Positions 26,290 to 33,993 of a stretch of DNA of 64,000 bases are shown here, piece by piece. Position numbers and translations under genes: made by a program. The stretch is from NCBI RefSeq assembly GCF_000025325.1, contig NC_013746.1:1-64000 (forward strand), given 5' to 3'. Every line of letters starts with the position of its first letter. Positions within the stretch are counted from its first letter, which is position 1. Below the pieces are notes generated by a model. That model searched no databases and was not told where the DNA came from. It saw nothing but the letters and a program-made list of their open reading frames with translations. The DNA comes from Haloterrigena turkmenica DSM 5511 (lineage in GTDB: Archaea > Halobacteriota > Halobacteria > Halobacteriales > Natrialbaceae).

Positions 26290-26520
26290 GGGGGTGCCAG
26301 CCAGTGGGACCGGCATCTGGGGTGCCGACGTGAGCGACACACGTTAATTCACTCGTCGTGATGCACTGCCCCGGGTGCCAACCGTCCCACGCACGACTAG
26401 GCTGCCGGTGTGATGAGACGGGGGGTGACCAATGTAAACAGTGCGAGAGCACCAGTGAGGTGCCAGTATCGACGCACCATCTGGGTGCCATCGTGACCGC
26501 ACTAGTTGGGTGCCGTCTTG
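26290..26520. repeat. Degenerate tandem repeat with GGGTGCC core and period of about 27 bases
   Basis: The core GGGTGCC (with variants GAGGTGCC and GGCTGCC) occurs at about 26293, 26320, 26374, 26402, 26457, 26484 and 26508. Intervals are about 27 or twice 27 bases. The segments between cores share only short matches such as CACCATCTGGGTGCC. The array has no matching spacer/repeat structure for CRISPR. It may be the relic of a repeat protein (on the minus strand each core reads as GTP or WHP-like) or a minisatellite. Confidence 0.45.
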
Positions 26521-26556
26521 TGCGAAACACCGCGGTTCCAGTAACAGCAGATCACG

Positions 26557-26888
26557 TGGACTTGAGTTCATTCATGAACTCGACAGCAGTAAGGGACTGT
26601 CACTTGCGAGCTCCAGTTCAGTGGGACCGTCCACGAGCAACACGGCGCCGTGTCAGCCAACACGCGACAGGGGGGGGACTGTCAATCCTGGCGGTCAGCA
26701 TGTCCTGGACTTCGGCTGCTTCCAGCCAAGTGGACTGTCAGCCCTGGTGACCAGCGGATCACCGAACTCGAGTAACAACAAGTGACTATCCATCGTGCGT
26801 GTTCCAGAGGGTGTCAGAGACCGATCCGCATGATGTTCTTTTCACCCACTCTGGAGCGAACTATCCGTTCACTACACTTGCGAACTGA
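26557..26888. repeat. R2 block plus right half of R1
   Basis: Positions 26560-26757 match the R2 block nested in the copy at 4757-4950, including GTGGGACC.TCCACGAGC, ACACGGCGCCG and CTTCCAGCCAAGTGGACTGT. The R1 right half follows, from GATCACCGAACTCGAG to CTACACTTGCGAACTGAA. The R1 left half is absent, so R2 here joins R1 on one side only. No ORF is shared between the copies. Confidence 0.75.
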
Positions 26889-27261
26889 ATCCTGACTTTA
26901 TTTTAAGAGGAGTTGAAGTTATCTACGAGAAATATTTGGTTTAGAGACGATACTGGTCAGTCTCCCTCGCTCATAACAACGAATCTTGCCCCCCGCAGAG
27001 ACACACATTACGTCCGGATATCCGGATCGCTCCATCCACGAGACGAAAGGCTGTCTGGGGTTTATTGCAGCTCTTACATTTCACTAGAAGACGTGTTATT
27101 TCACTTTGGTTCGGCATACCTACACTAGATAACACAGCTCCAATAGAAATAGATGTGAGATCAATTCACAGTTTCACATATATGTAGATCAGAACTACCT
27201 CACCCTCCAATCGGTTTATATAACTCAACTTTCGCCCGTCGTTGCGCGATAAGCGAGTTAC
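26889..27261. other. Gene-free stretch between two R1 copies
   Basis: About 370 fairly AT-rich bases lying between two R1-type repeats. No gene or motif is supported. Confidence 0.35.
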
Positions 27262-27465
27262 CTGTACTTACCGGTTATCGGGTGATCACAGAGAGGGTAT
27301 GGGAACCTTTCTCTGACACCCTGTGTTCCAGCGGATCACTGAACTCGAGCAACAACAAGTGACTGTCCATCTTGCGTATTCCAGAGGGCGTCAGAGACCG
27401 ATCCGCATGCCGTTCTTTTCACCCACTCTGGAGCGAACTATCCGTTCCCTACACTTGCGAACTGA
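27262..27465. repeat. R1 dispersed repeat, complete short copy
   Basis: This is the cleanest R1 copy: CCTGTACTTACCGG at the left, TTGCGAACTGA at the right, about 204 bases, without R2. Arms TCTCTGACACCCT (27310-27322) and AGGGCGTCAGAGA (27385-27397) pair at 12 of 13 positions. GCGGATC (27331-27337) and GATCCGC (27400-27406) pair perfectly but in crossing order, so a pseudoknot is possible. It ends 92 bases before the DUF7344 gene at 27557. Confidence 0.75.
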
Positions 27466-27556
27466 ACACACCATAAGAATGCAGTGGATATGTGCAAGCA
27501 TACCAATACGGTTAGACAGTACCGCTTTCACCCTTAGAGACATTATTTCAGATGTG

Positions 27557-27916
27557 ATGGATCAGATGGAGGCATTTCGTGTCCTCGCCAGCGCTGATCG
27601 TCAGTTGGTACTCCATGAGTTAGTAAAAAGGGATGGAACAACCTGTATAAAGGAACTCTCACGAGAGGTGGCTTCCCGGAGACATCAAATCCCTTCCCAA
27701 AAAATCAGCGATACAAAGGTTAAACGCGCCCATATCCGATTGGTTCATAGTTCTCTGTCACTGCTACAAGAGAAAGGAATAATCAACGTGAATTGGGAGG
27801 AGAATGAGGTTTCACTTGCCAGTAAACCAGAAGTCGAGCAACTGTTTGATGCTGCTGAAGAGTTAGAAAGTTGGCCTCCAGATGATTTACTGGAAGATCC
27901 ATCTCGTAGTACGTAA
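27557..27916 (+). CDS. DUF7344-type winged-helix regulator (119 aa)
   Basis: Homology begins at MDQMEAFRVLASADRQLVLH (ATG 27557); the frame is open upstream, but that part is R1 repeat. It continues with IKELSREVASRRHQIPSQKI, IRLVHSSLSLLQEKGIINVN and the wing WEENEVSLA, with a helical tail (VEQLFDAAEELESWPPDDLL). This is the DUF7344 layout, although the usual H.HLPKL is replaced by HSSLSLL. The R1 repeat lies in the promoter position. The haemoglobin gene follows a few bases downstream on the same strand. Confidence 0.8.
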   Translation: MDQMEAFRVLASADRQLVLHELVKRDGTTCIKELSREVASRRHQIPSQKISDTKVKRAHIRLVHSSLSLLQEKGIINVNWEENEVSLASKPEVEQLFDAAEELESWPPDDLLEDPSRST

Positions 27917-27954
27917 TTTAATATTCCGGTGATGAGCGACTTGGTGGCGAAGAC

Positions 27955-28281
27955 GTGATCACGGCTGTTGTCGACGAATTTTACGATCGTATCATGGCAG
28001 ACGAACAGGTCGCAGATTATTTCGACGATGGCGATATGCAGAAACAGCGCGCCCATCAGGCACAATTCATTAGCTCCGTCACCGGCGGCCCGGTCAAGTA
28101 TTCGGGCGGGGAGATGAAGACCATTCATGCAGATATGGGGATTACTCCCTCAGACTTCCAGGCAATCGCGACCCATTTCGACGGGGCACTCGTCGAATTC
28201 GACGTCAATGAAGATGATCGACAGGCAGTCCTCGAGGAGATTGCTAGTTCTCAGGAGGCGATTGTCACAGCAGCCGACTGA
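27955..28281 (+). CDS. Group-I-type truncated haemoglobin, N-terminus missing or with GTG start (108 aa)
   Basis: The sequence VVDEFYDRIMADEQVADYF, then RAHQAQFISSVTGGPVKYSG and MKTIHADMGITPSDF, matches truncated haemoglobins. Tyr10 corresponds to distal TyrB10, His34 to the E10 region and His58 to the proximal HisF8. The frame is open a few codons upstream of GTG 27955 (ERLGGEDVITAV) to a TAA at 27919, but without an ATG, so the first 10-15 residues of the family are lost or the GTG is used. Such proteins bind O2 or NO and can give nitrosative-stress protection. Its stop touches the stop of the convergent stress gene. Confidence 0.8.
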   Translation: MITAVVDEFYDRIMADEQVADYFDDGDMQKQRAHQAQFISSVTGGPVKYSGGEMKTIHADMGITPSDFQAIATHFDGALVEFDVNEDDRQAVLEEIASSQEAIVTAAD

Positions 28282-28755
28282 CTAGTGTGTCGTGACCGGT
28301 ATGCTGGTGGTATGAGCCACGGATTCAGATACATTCTGGTGAAACAGTGGAAGTTCAATTAATGAATTTTCTGCAATAATAATCTGATCGACAGCGTGAT
28401 TCTCTGCATAAGTGACGACTTCTTCCGTTTCATCGCCGGATCTCACGACAGATTCGATCGCTTTGTCATACCGTTCAGAGAGTTCATACGCTCGGGAGAA
28501 CACATTCTCTGCCCGTTTCTGCTGCGCCCGAGTGAACAAGTCCGGAGCAGGAAGAAGTTCTTCGCTTTGTTCACTTCCTAACTCCGGAATCACATATTCA
28601 CACGGGTCACGGTTTCTAAACGGATCGAATGGGCTCCGTGCGGTGGTCACGTGGATCACGGTGATCTTTGCGTTGGGATATTTCTGAAACGCATACTCTA
28701 GTATATCCGTCGACGGGGCCGTACGACTGATCACCACTAGTACGTGCCCACCCAT
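28282..28755 (-). CDS. Universal stress protein (UspA family, 157 aa)
   Basis: I chose ATG 28755 (MGGHVLVVISRTAPSTDILE) because the Usp fold starts there; the frame runs on upstream into a relic. The order is first strand and helix, then AKITVIHVT, a long insert with FRNRDPCEYVIPEL, and helix AENVFSRAYELSERY. The end reads YAENHAVDQIIIAENSLIEL...TSIPVTTH. The usual ATP-binding GxxGxxxxxxxxxG(S/T) motif is degenerate, so it may not bind nucleotide. Upstream on the same strand lies the tail of a TrkH-like transporter, a common neighbour of haloarchaeal Usp genes. Confidence 0.83.
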   Translation of the reverse strand: MGGHVLVVISRTAPSTDILEYAFQKYPNAKITVIHVTTARSPFDPFRNRDPCEYVIPELGSEQSEELLPAPDLFTRAQQKRAENVFSRAYELSERYDKAIESVVRSGDETEEVVTYAENHAVDQIIIAENSLIELPLFHQNVSESVAHTTSIPVTTH

Positions 28756-28905
28756 ATACGCGGCTTCGAGAAGAGAGTAGAAAACCATTTCCCAGCAACG
28801 GTCGCGATGGTCTCGTTCCGGACGTCGAAGTAAGGACGAGAGTGAGCAACTGTGTCGGCGCGGTCCCTCGGACACTATCGAACGAAAACGCCGACGCTGG
28901 AGACG

Positions 28906-28985
28906 TTACACCGATCCTCGGAACAGAATGAGAACGGGAATGATCGTTAGCCGGCCGACCCACATGTTGTACATCAACATAATCG
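28906..28985 (-). pseudogene. C-terminal relic of a TrkH-like potassium transporter
   Basis: The minus strand reads MLYNMWVGRLTIIPVLILFR followed by GSV and TAA at 28906-28908. The F/YNM.VGRL.I.PVL.LF ending is typical for TrkH/KtrB-type channels. All upstream parts are gone; the sequence breaks into an IS6 relic at about 28980. Together with the following Usp gene it marks a former Trk-Usp unit. The fragment is very short, so the family assignment is moderate. Confidence 0.5.
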
Positions 28986-29068
28986 AAAAGTGGTTTCACA
29001 CCTTCAAGATGCGAGTTGACCGCTTCCATAATTCGTGGGCCAGCCGAGGTGCTAAACTAAACAGTGCC
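28975..29068 (+). mobile_element. Internally deleted IS6-group element end
   Basis: The plus strand encodes NIIEKWFHTFKMRVDRFHNS (compare NLIETWFHTFKMRVDRFHNS in the element at 57908) and then jumps to GCCGAGGTGCTAAACTAAAC and AGTGCC, which is the reverse complement of that element's left terminal repeat. The C-terminal 30 codons between these parts are deleted. It lies between the TrkH relic and an unassigned membrane-protein relic. Confidence 0.75.
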
Positions 29069-29510
29069 GATAAAAGCAATCCACCATAGGCTGTATTTTA
29101 CGCTCGGTATATAAATGGCGAGGCGATCAGATCCGGATCACTCCAAATTAGTGGAATGATCTCCGGTTGTCACCCGGCCGATCAGCCGTTCGTAGAATAT
29201 GACGATCACGCTGCCAAAGATGGCGACCACGACGAGCGCCCACCACCAGAGATGTCTCGAGGAGACCTACAGAGCCGTCTAATAGATTCAGCCGTGCCAG
29301 GATGATTGAATTCCTCTGTTTGACTACCACTTGGATACCCCATCACAGAGAACTCTCAGAGTGCTCACAGACAAGATATGAGTATGAGAATTAGACCGCG
29401 AATCCGCCTCCGCTCCGCACAGAGCTATCCGGATTTTTGACGAAGATGTTGGTGTGTGATTACGGTATTGAGTATGAGCATACTTGCGACAGCCCCCTAC
29501 TCAGTCCCCT
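29069..29510. other. Gene-free stretch with a membrane-protein relic
   Basis: The minus strand reads WALVVVAIFGSVIVIFYERL then IGRVTTGDH and stops near 29142, so it looks like the last membrane helix of a lost transporter. The rest is without recognisable features. Confidence 0.35.
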
Positions 29511-29801
29511 TCATGATGATTCCGAATCAACCTCACAGATGACCTTTTTAAGTTTGATTTTATTCCCAACAAGTTTATTCATCTTATCTTCACTGAGTCC
29601 ACCAACACATCCTTCAACTCTGAAATCAATGGAATTGGTCGTTTCAGAAGGTACTACAGCCAAATCCCGAATCTCCAGATTGTCCAATTCGACTTCCACG
29701 TCTATGATGTAACGCCCCACTGTGATATAACCGATGGTTATTGCAGAATTGACCGAAACATGGCGTAACAGAGAGAAACGACTGAGTAGCCTTAGAATCA
29801 A
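29511..29801 (-). CDS. Hypothetical protein (96 aa)
   Basis: An intact frame reads MILRLLSRFSLLRHVSVNSA then ITIGYITVGRYIIDVEVELD and ends KLKKVICEVDSESS. The centre is beta-rich (LEIRDLAVVPSETTNSIDFR), and Lys is more frequent than in most neighbours. The basic first 15 residues suggest that the true start may be further in. No family recognised. It may be a recent import. Confidence 0.45.
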   Translation of the reverse strand: MILRLLSRFSLLRHVSVNSAITIGYITVGRYIIDVEVELDNLEIRDLAVVPSETTNSIDFRVEGCVGGLSEDKMNKLVGNKIKLKKVICEVDSESS

Positions 29802-29840
29802 GTGTACTCTGCGGCACCTACGCCGTCTTCGTCGTTAGTC

Positions 29841-30014
29841 TTACTCGCTCCGAGAATCGATCCGGTTGAGCGTCTCTATGGTCCGCTCGAGTTCACTAAT
29901 CGTCTGGTTCTGGTTCAGCTCTTCGGGGAGCTGCTCGGCCTCGGCTTAAACGTCAGTGAGCAGCTCTCGAAGTCGTGTCTGGCGGCTACTACTACTATTG
30001 GTATCACTGCTCAT
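29841..30014 (-). pseudogene. Paralogue of the 57-residue protein at 11370, with an internal stop
   Basis: From ATG 30014 the frame reads MSSDTNSSSSRQTRLRELLT DV, hits TAA, then continues AEAEQLPEELNQNQTISELE and RTIETLNRIDSRSE to a stop at 29841-29843. It aligns end to end with 11370-11543 (LPEPLNLDRSIIELQKTIET). A single substitution in the TAA codon would restore 57 residues. Confidence 0.65.
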
Positions 30015-30261
30015 GTCATCAAGTCCCACATCCCGTCATATAAACCCCTCCACTTCCGAATGATGCCGTCTCGATCCAATACAGTGGCCGAGAGTGTCTT
30101 CCCGATCGACGCCGGCTCTTACCAAACATTGGCCTTCGATCAATCCGCCGTGTTTGGTAAGACGACCGCAAAGCCCGGTACTCTCCGCTTGGACCCCTGC
30201 CTTCGCGTATCTAAACTGACCGGGATGCCAGCCGACGACTGACCTTGAAGAGTGACGACTG

Positions 30262-30378
30262 CTATATTGGAGAGTCTATCGTTGGGTGGCAGCCGCTACA
30301 GACCCAGTTGTCACCTCCGCTCGCTGTATTTTTCCATATCCGTTCGACCTCTTCACCGCATTTGTCACAGCGTGGCAT
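30262..30378 (-). CDS. Very small zinc-finger protein (38 aa)
   Basis: The frame from ATG 30378 to TAG 30262-30264 reads MPRCDKCGEEVERIWKNTAS then GGDNWVCSGCHPTIDSPI. Two CxxC knuckles 22 residues apart, with a Trp before the second, give a complete single zinc ribbon, like the many CPxCG-type micro-proteins of haloarchaea. It is shorter than most gene callers accept. Function unknown. Confidence 0.55.
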   Translation of the reverse strand: MPRCDKCGEEVERIWKNTASGGDNWVCSGCHPTIDSPI

Positions 30379-30945
30379 GGAGGGCATGCGCCAGGAGTCG
30401 TAATGAAGCTGGTGCCAGCGAAGTCGTGTTGTGCTCGAGAGAGTTTCCCACCGTTCTACTCATGAGTCCGTGTCGTGATCGTTCCTGCCGGGTGCGCCGA
30501 TTCTGATTCCAAGGAAATACTCCAGATAATCGACGAGCAGGGTATCCGTCTGATCACCGACGCCGCACAGTCCCCTAGTTGGACTCATTCGGATTCGGAT
30601 CCAGAGAGCAGACGTCTCTGAAAGTTCGGACCGTTCAGATAGGTCGGAGAAGTCGGATTCTGAATCCGAGAACCTGGCCTCGGACCTGATGCTATAGACA
30701 CTACTCGTCTAGTTCGCTTTCGTCAAGGACGCCCATTTGCTGGAGTTTGACCGGCGAAGCAAAGCGATTCGGTATTCATCACCACCGTCATTTCTGGAGG
30801 GGTTTCTGCGTTTGGGTGCGAAAATTGTTAACTCAGAGAACCAACCATAGTGCCTCCATCAGTTTTCTCGGGATTTGTAGTGGATTCACCCAAAAGGATA
30901 GTCACTTTGTGCCACACTTCTCAAGTATCAGGACTGATAATCCAA
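30379..30945. other. Gene-free stretch
   Basis: About 570 bases; a frame ending LQQMGVLDESELDE on the minus strand near 30,710 may be a relic. Nothing else is supported. Confidence 0.3.
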
Positions 30946-31101
30946 TTATTCAAGGGACTTTGCCCGGTTCTGAAACTCACCGCCACAGTTGGGACATTCG
31001 CCAGGGTGGGTTTCGGCCGTGACGATCTTCCCACACTGTAAACACTCGAACTCAGAGGCTATTTCCGCCGTATCGCCTTCGACATCTTGATCGTGAGGCA
31101 T
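30946..31101 (-). CDS. Rubrerythrin-like zinc-ribbon protein, DUF7129 type (51 aa)
   Basis: The start MPHDQDVEGDTAEIASEFEC (31101) is preferred to the upstream ATG because DUF7129 proteins are about 50 residues. The body, FECLQCGKIVTAETHPGECP then NCGGEFQNRAKSLE, is a one-ribbon fold like the rubredoxin-like end of rubrerythrin (ECxxCG...G.CP.CGG..NR). The family is widespread in haloarchaea and of unknown role. Confidence 0.85.
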   Translation of the reverse strand: MPHDQDVEGDTAEIASEFECLQCGKIVTAETHPGECPNCGGEFQNRAKSLE

Positions 31102-31245
31102 ACTCCCATCTTGTTGTGCCAGCCACAAGTACTCACTGTAGAACACCCCGTCCTATATCGGATGTTTAAGCCTTCAACTCGAGGCCGTTTCCTGACATTT
31201 GAGAACCATCCTCAGCCTCAATCAGCAAACAATACCTCTGGTTAG

Positions 31246-31440
31246 ATGATGAGGGTCACCGAGTTCCTCAATGGGGAGTCGCTAACTGGCAGACAAGCAG
31301 CCACCATTTTCTTCCTGTGGCTTGGCTTAGTGCTAGCAGCGGGTTTTGTACTGGTTTTCAATACCTCATATATCCTATATTCCAGTGATAATATATTCTG
31401 GCAATCAGAACCGGAAATAAACCAGCTCAGTCGAGTGTGA
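31246..31440 (+). CDS. Small single-pass membrane protein (64 aa)
   Basis: The protein has a short polar N-terminus (MMRVTEFLNGESLTGRQAAT), one hydrophobic helix (IFFLWLGLVLAAGFVLVF) and a polar C-terminus (NIFWQSEPEINQL). The next frame overlaps its stop, so the two may be translated together. No family recognised. Confidence 0.5.
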   Translation: MMRVTEFLNGESLTGRQAATIFFLWLGLVLAAGFVLVFNTSYILYSSDNIFWQSEPEINQLSRV

Positions 31441-31451
31441 ACATATCGCAG

Positions 31452-31724
31452 ATGTGCGAAATACCGAACATACTACGGGATTACGACCTCGATGCTACTG
31501 ACAAGATTGTCAGATCCCAATTACAAGATGAATACCTCAATCATCCGACCCGCGGACCGTATGTTAAGTCACGAGATCTATATAGAGGCATCAAACCCGA
31601 TATAGATGAGCGGTTCACGTTAGAGCTGTTCGGGATGTTCTGCGAAAGTCGTCCATACTTGGAAAAGTGGTCCCGAGGGTATAGTGGATCGTATCGTTAC
31701 CACATCATTGAGGAGGAATTATAG
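31452..31724 (+). CDS. Small winged-helix-like protein (90 aa)
   Basis: Starting at MCEIPNILRDYDLDATDKIV, or a GTG five codons earlier that overlaps the previous stop, it continues VKSRDLYRGIKPDIDERFTL and ends SRGYSGSYRYHIIEEEL. The arrangement of two helices, a third helix and a beta-hairpin end resembles a compact winged helix. No named family is recognised. Codon use is plausible. Confidence 0.5.
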   Translation: MCEIPNILRDYDLDATDKIVRSQLQDEYLNHPTRGPYVKSRDLYRGIKPDIDERFTLELFGMFCESRPYLEKWSRGYSGSYRYHIIEEEL

Positions 31725-32278
31725 ACTCAGATTGCACAGTATTCTCAGCCATAATTAACGAAAGCATATACGGTACCGACCACCTATATTCGTAGTAAGT
31801 ACGTCGTCAGACCCTCTCGTAGCAGGGCAGTGGTCTGGCTCTTTGAGGGAATCAGCGAGAGTTCCTGGAGTCGTACTTCGGTCGGTTCCACCTCCGTATC
31901 TGATGATCTCATGACAAGTGTGGCATACACCACAAGGACACGGCTGCCACGAGCGTGAGTCAGAATCACTCCGAATCGCGGGCAGTAATAGGACTAACCC
32001 ATCGTATAGTAAGAGCGAAGACCTAACGGCAGGGTGCAACTCCCAGCGTCGCCCTGAGCGTGTGACAACTCATCATCGGACGTACGGTATGGCCTGGGCA
32101 ACTAGGACCTGCATGGTAACGTGCAGGGGAGCATCAAGAGCGGTTTAAACTCTCTTTTGAGAGAGAATAATGGAATAGTATCTCACAGACAAATACTATA
32201 CTGAAATCATATATGGGGAACATATGTTCTCGATAGAGGACAGATAACAAATAGCATACTCGATAGAGAGTCTGTGAG
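31725..32278. other. Gene-free stretch
   Basis: About 550 bases. A minus-strand frame contains CPCGVCHTCHEIIRYGGGTD, possibly an HNH or zinc-finger relic, but it has no clear start. The last 100 bases are AT-rich and would hold the promoter of the PadR gene. Confidence 0.35.
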
Positions 32279-32551
32279 ATGGACGACCTCACCGGGTTCC
32301 AACGCGACCTCCTGTACGTAATTGCAGGTGCCGACCAGCCGTCCGGGCAGGATGTCAAAGATGAGATTGAGCAGTACTACAGTTCGGAGATCAATCACGG
32401 ACGGCTCTATCCCAATCTCGATACACTTGTCAACAAGGAACTGGTCGAGAGAGGGCAACTCGATCGTCGGACGAATTACTACGACATCAACGACCCCGGG
32501 CAAACTGCAATTGAGGAACGACGAGAGTGGGAATCCCAGTATGTGGATTAG
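32279..32551 (+). CDS. PadR-family transcriptional regulator (90 aa)
   Basis: MDDLTGFQRDLLYVIAGADQ then PSGQDVKDEIEQYYSSEINH and GRLYPNLDTLVNKELVERGQ is the PadR winged helix, with the G.LYP.L..L...LVE.G recognition helix and a wing (RRTNYYDIN). Length 90 is typical for the short haloarchaeal type without the C-terminal dimerisation helix. It is about 75% identical to the gene at 38036 and to the relic near 59574. Its stop overlaps the stop of the convergent DUF7979 gene by four bases. Confidence 0.93.
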   Translation: MDDLTGFQRDLLYVIAGADQPSGQDVKDEIEQYYSSEINHGRLYPNLDTLVNKELVERGQLDRRTNYYDINDPGQTAIEERREWESQYVD

Positions 32552-32757
32552 CTAATAGAGACCTCGTAGTAGTCAGTGTACTTCACGAGGTCATACCCTT
32601 CGAGCCCATCCACAATTGTACTATCAACAGAGATGTCGATGTTTTCGGTGAGGATCGGGAACTCTTCCTTCGCGTCTTCGCCCAGTTCGTCGTAGTGGCA
32701 AACTCGGGAATCAGAGGGGACATTTTCAACCGGTTCGAGTGTGACGTTCTGACTCAC
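32548..32757 (-). CDS. DUF7979-type small protein (69 aa)
   Basis: MSQNVTLEPVENVPSDSRVC followed by HYDELGEDAKEEFPILTENI and VDGLEGYDLVKYTDYYEVSI is nearly identical to the protein at 59368-59577 (eight or fewer changes). The C.Y.EL...AK.EFP.L and (Y)DLVKYT.YYEVS motifs are those of the haloarchaeal DUF7979 family. It converges on a PadR gene with overlapping ends at both loci, so the pair moves as a module. Function unknown. Confidence 0.85.
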   Translation of the reverse strand: MSQNVTLEPVENVPSDSRVCHYDELGEDAKEEFPILTENIDISVDSTIVDGLEGYDLVKYTDYYEVSIS

Positions 32758-32783
32758 GATACGTCATACCAATCGCAGCGTCT

Positions 32784-32996
32784 TCAATATTTTTGCGATG
32801 ATAATCTATGACCGTCAATCTGAAACGGATTTTGGGGCTGGTAGATTGACAATCGTCTACGACGATATTCGCGGAGCTTGTGCCACTCGTAGTCGGAGGA
32901 AGCCTCATCAAGTAGATCGGGGTTGATATCGAAGACCTCAGCGACTTTCGTGTGGTCGGTTGTGAATTCGAGCGACTCATAGACGGCAACTGTCAA
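32784..32996 (-). CDS. Hypothetical protein (70 aa), part of the duplicated module
   Basis: The frame reads MTVAVYESLEFTTDHTKVAE then VFDINPDLLDEASSDYEWHK and LREYRRRRLSIYQPQNPFQI. Its 3' half is within the inverted duplication shared with about 59270-59345, where the frame is not preserved. It may be a decayed end of a longer gene. Low confidence. Confidence 0.35.
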   Translation of the reverse strand: MTVAVYESLEFTTDHTKVAEVFDINPDLLDEASSDYEWHKLREYRRRRLSIYQPQNPFQIDGHRLSSQKY

Positions 32997-33242
32997 TTGG
33001 CTCCGATCGCTCTACTCCTCTGTGACGGCGCAGGCATGGGCTTGGCCTCAGCCATCTCAAGGGTCAGCTCACCGATCTGGCAGGCGTCCGTCATCGCTAC
33101 TCGAGAGCGTTGCAGCGACCACGAGGTTCCCGTAATCCTTGAGGTCAACGTACTGCGACCAGAGCGTCTATTGCAGGTGGAGTTTGTCCCTCACCCGGTG
33201 GAACTGTAGCTGGGTGACACACGCCATCCTGTCACTGTCCGA
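32997..33242. other. Gene relics, no intact gene
   Basis: The minus strand contains SQYVDLKDYGNLVVAATLSS and GELTLEMA, the latter resembling part of the protein at 20799-21164 (QELTLEMA). Stops interrupt both. Confidence 0.3.
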
Positions 33243-33461
33243 TCACAGAACACATGCCTGCTTGTGGTCTTTCTCCTGGAACACTTGTGCGACCAGCCCG
33301 TTCGTCGAGGATCCGTGCATCCCCTCGTTGAGCCTGGCGGAGATCATCTGGATTAGGTCCGGCTCTCGGTGTCGTCGTACGTAGATCCCGTCGTGCAACG
33401 CGATGATCCGGTCGTTGATCCAGTCTTCTCCGGAACTTCCGTCGACGAGTGTCCCTAGCAC
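33243..33461 (-). CDS. Hypothetical protein fragment (72 aa)
   Basis: The frame reads MLGTLVDGSSGEDWINDRII then ALHDGIYVRRHREPDLIQMI and SARLNEGMHGSSTNGLVAQV. Composition is coding-like. No homologous family is recalled, and the first residues may belong to a longer lost protein. Confidence 0.35.
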   Translation of the reverse strand: MLGTLVDGSSGEDWINDRIIALHDGIYVRRHREPDLIQMISARLNEGMHGSSTNGLVAQVFQEKDHKQACVL

Positions 33462-33627
33462 TTGAGTGTTCTACCGCACCACAATGCCCCAAGGAGCCGG
33501 TTTTGAATCCATTAATTCGCATAATAGGAAACAGCTTAACTCTATTTACTGTACCTGAGACACTGTCTTACTATAGTTGATTCTTATTATAGGAACCTTT
33601 TTCACAATCTGTCTTGTACCCTCCGGT

Positions 33628-33993
33628 ATGCCAGGTGAAAATTCCGTCGGTCGTAAGCCACGCGTGACTGACGAAGAGATCATTGACGTCTTCCAGAGTG
33701 CCGAAACTCCGGTCTTGACGACTACAATGGCGGCCGACAAGCTGCCAATTGGGAAACGAGGGTTACTCAACCGACTCAAGAGTCTCGAAGAGGAAGGATT
33801 GCTCGAGAGTATGGAGGTCGGTCCTCGAGGGAGAGTCTGGTGGGTCCCTGAAGGTGTCGAGACAGACGAAACGGACTATCTCAAGAGTTTCGGAAAGTAT
33901 GAGGGCACCAATATTGCTGAGAGCGTAGAAGCTGTTGGGGAGCGATTTGATCGCGATATGAGGGAGGACCGCGATGAACTGTTTAGACAGTAG
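33628..33993 (+). CDS. VapB-like antitoxin with winged-helix DNA-binding domain (121 aa)
   Basis: I chose ATG 33628 (MPGENSVGRKPRVTDEEIID), as the 17 codons before it are hydrophobic and out of character. Residues 12-70 form a winged helix: VFQSAETPVLTTTMAADKLP then IGKRGLLNRLKSLEEEGLLE and the wing RGRVWWV. The C-terminal tail (YLKSFGKYEGTNIAESVEAV) is likely the toxin-binding part. The last 20 bases overlap the start of the PIN toxin gene, the classical order for an autoregulated toxin-antitoxin operon. Confidence 0.85.
   Translation: MPGENSVGRKPRVTDEEIIDVFQSAETPVLTTTMAADKLPIGKRGLLNRLKSLEEEGLLESMEVGPRGRVWWVPEGVETDETDYLKSFGKYEGTNIAESVEAVGERFDRDMREDRDELFRQ

Noticed and set aside
26290-26520. 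Possible CRISPR array
   Set aside because: The repeated core is only about seven bases, spacers are not uniform, and no cas gene is near.
28616-29029. 137-codon minus frame containing MEAVNSHLEGVKPLFDYVD
   Set aside because: It is an out-of-frame reading through the IS6 relic, TrkH tail and Usp gene; each of these is explained in its own frame.
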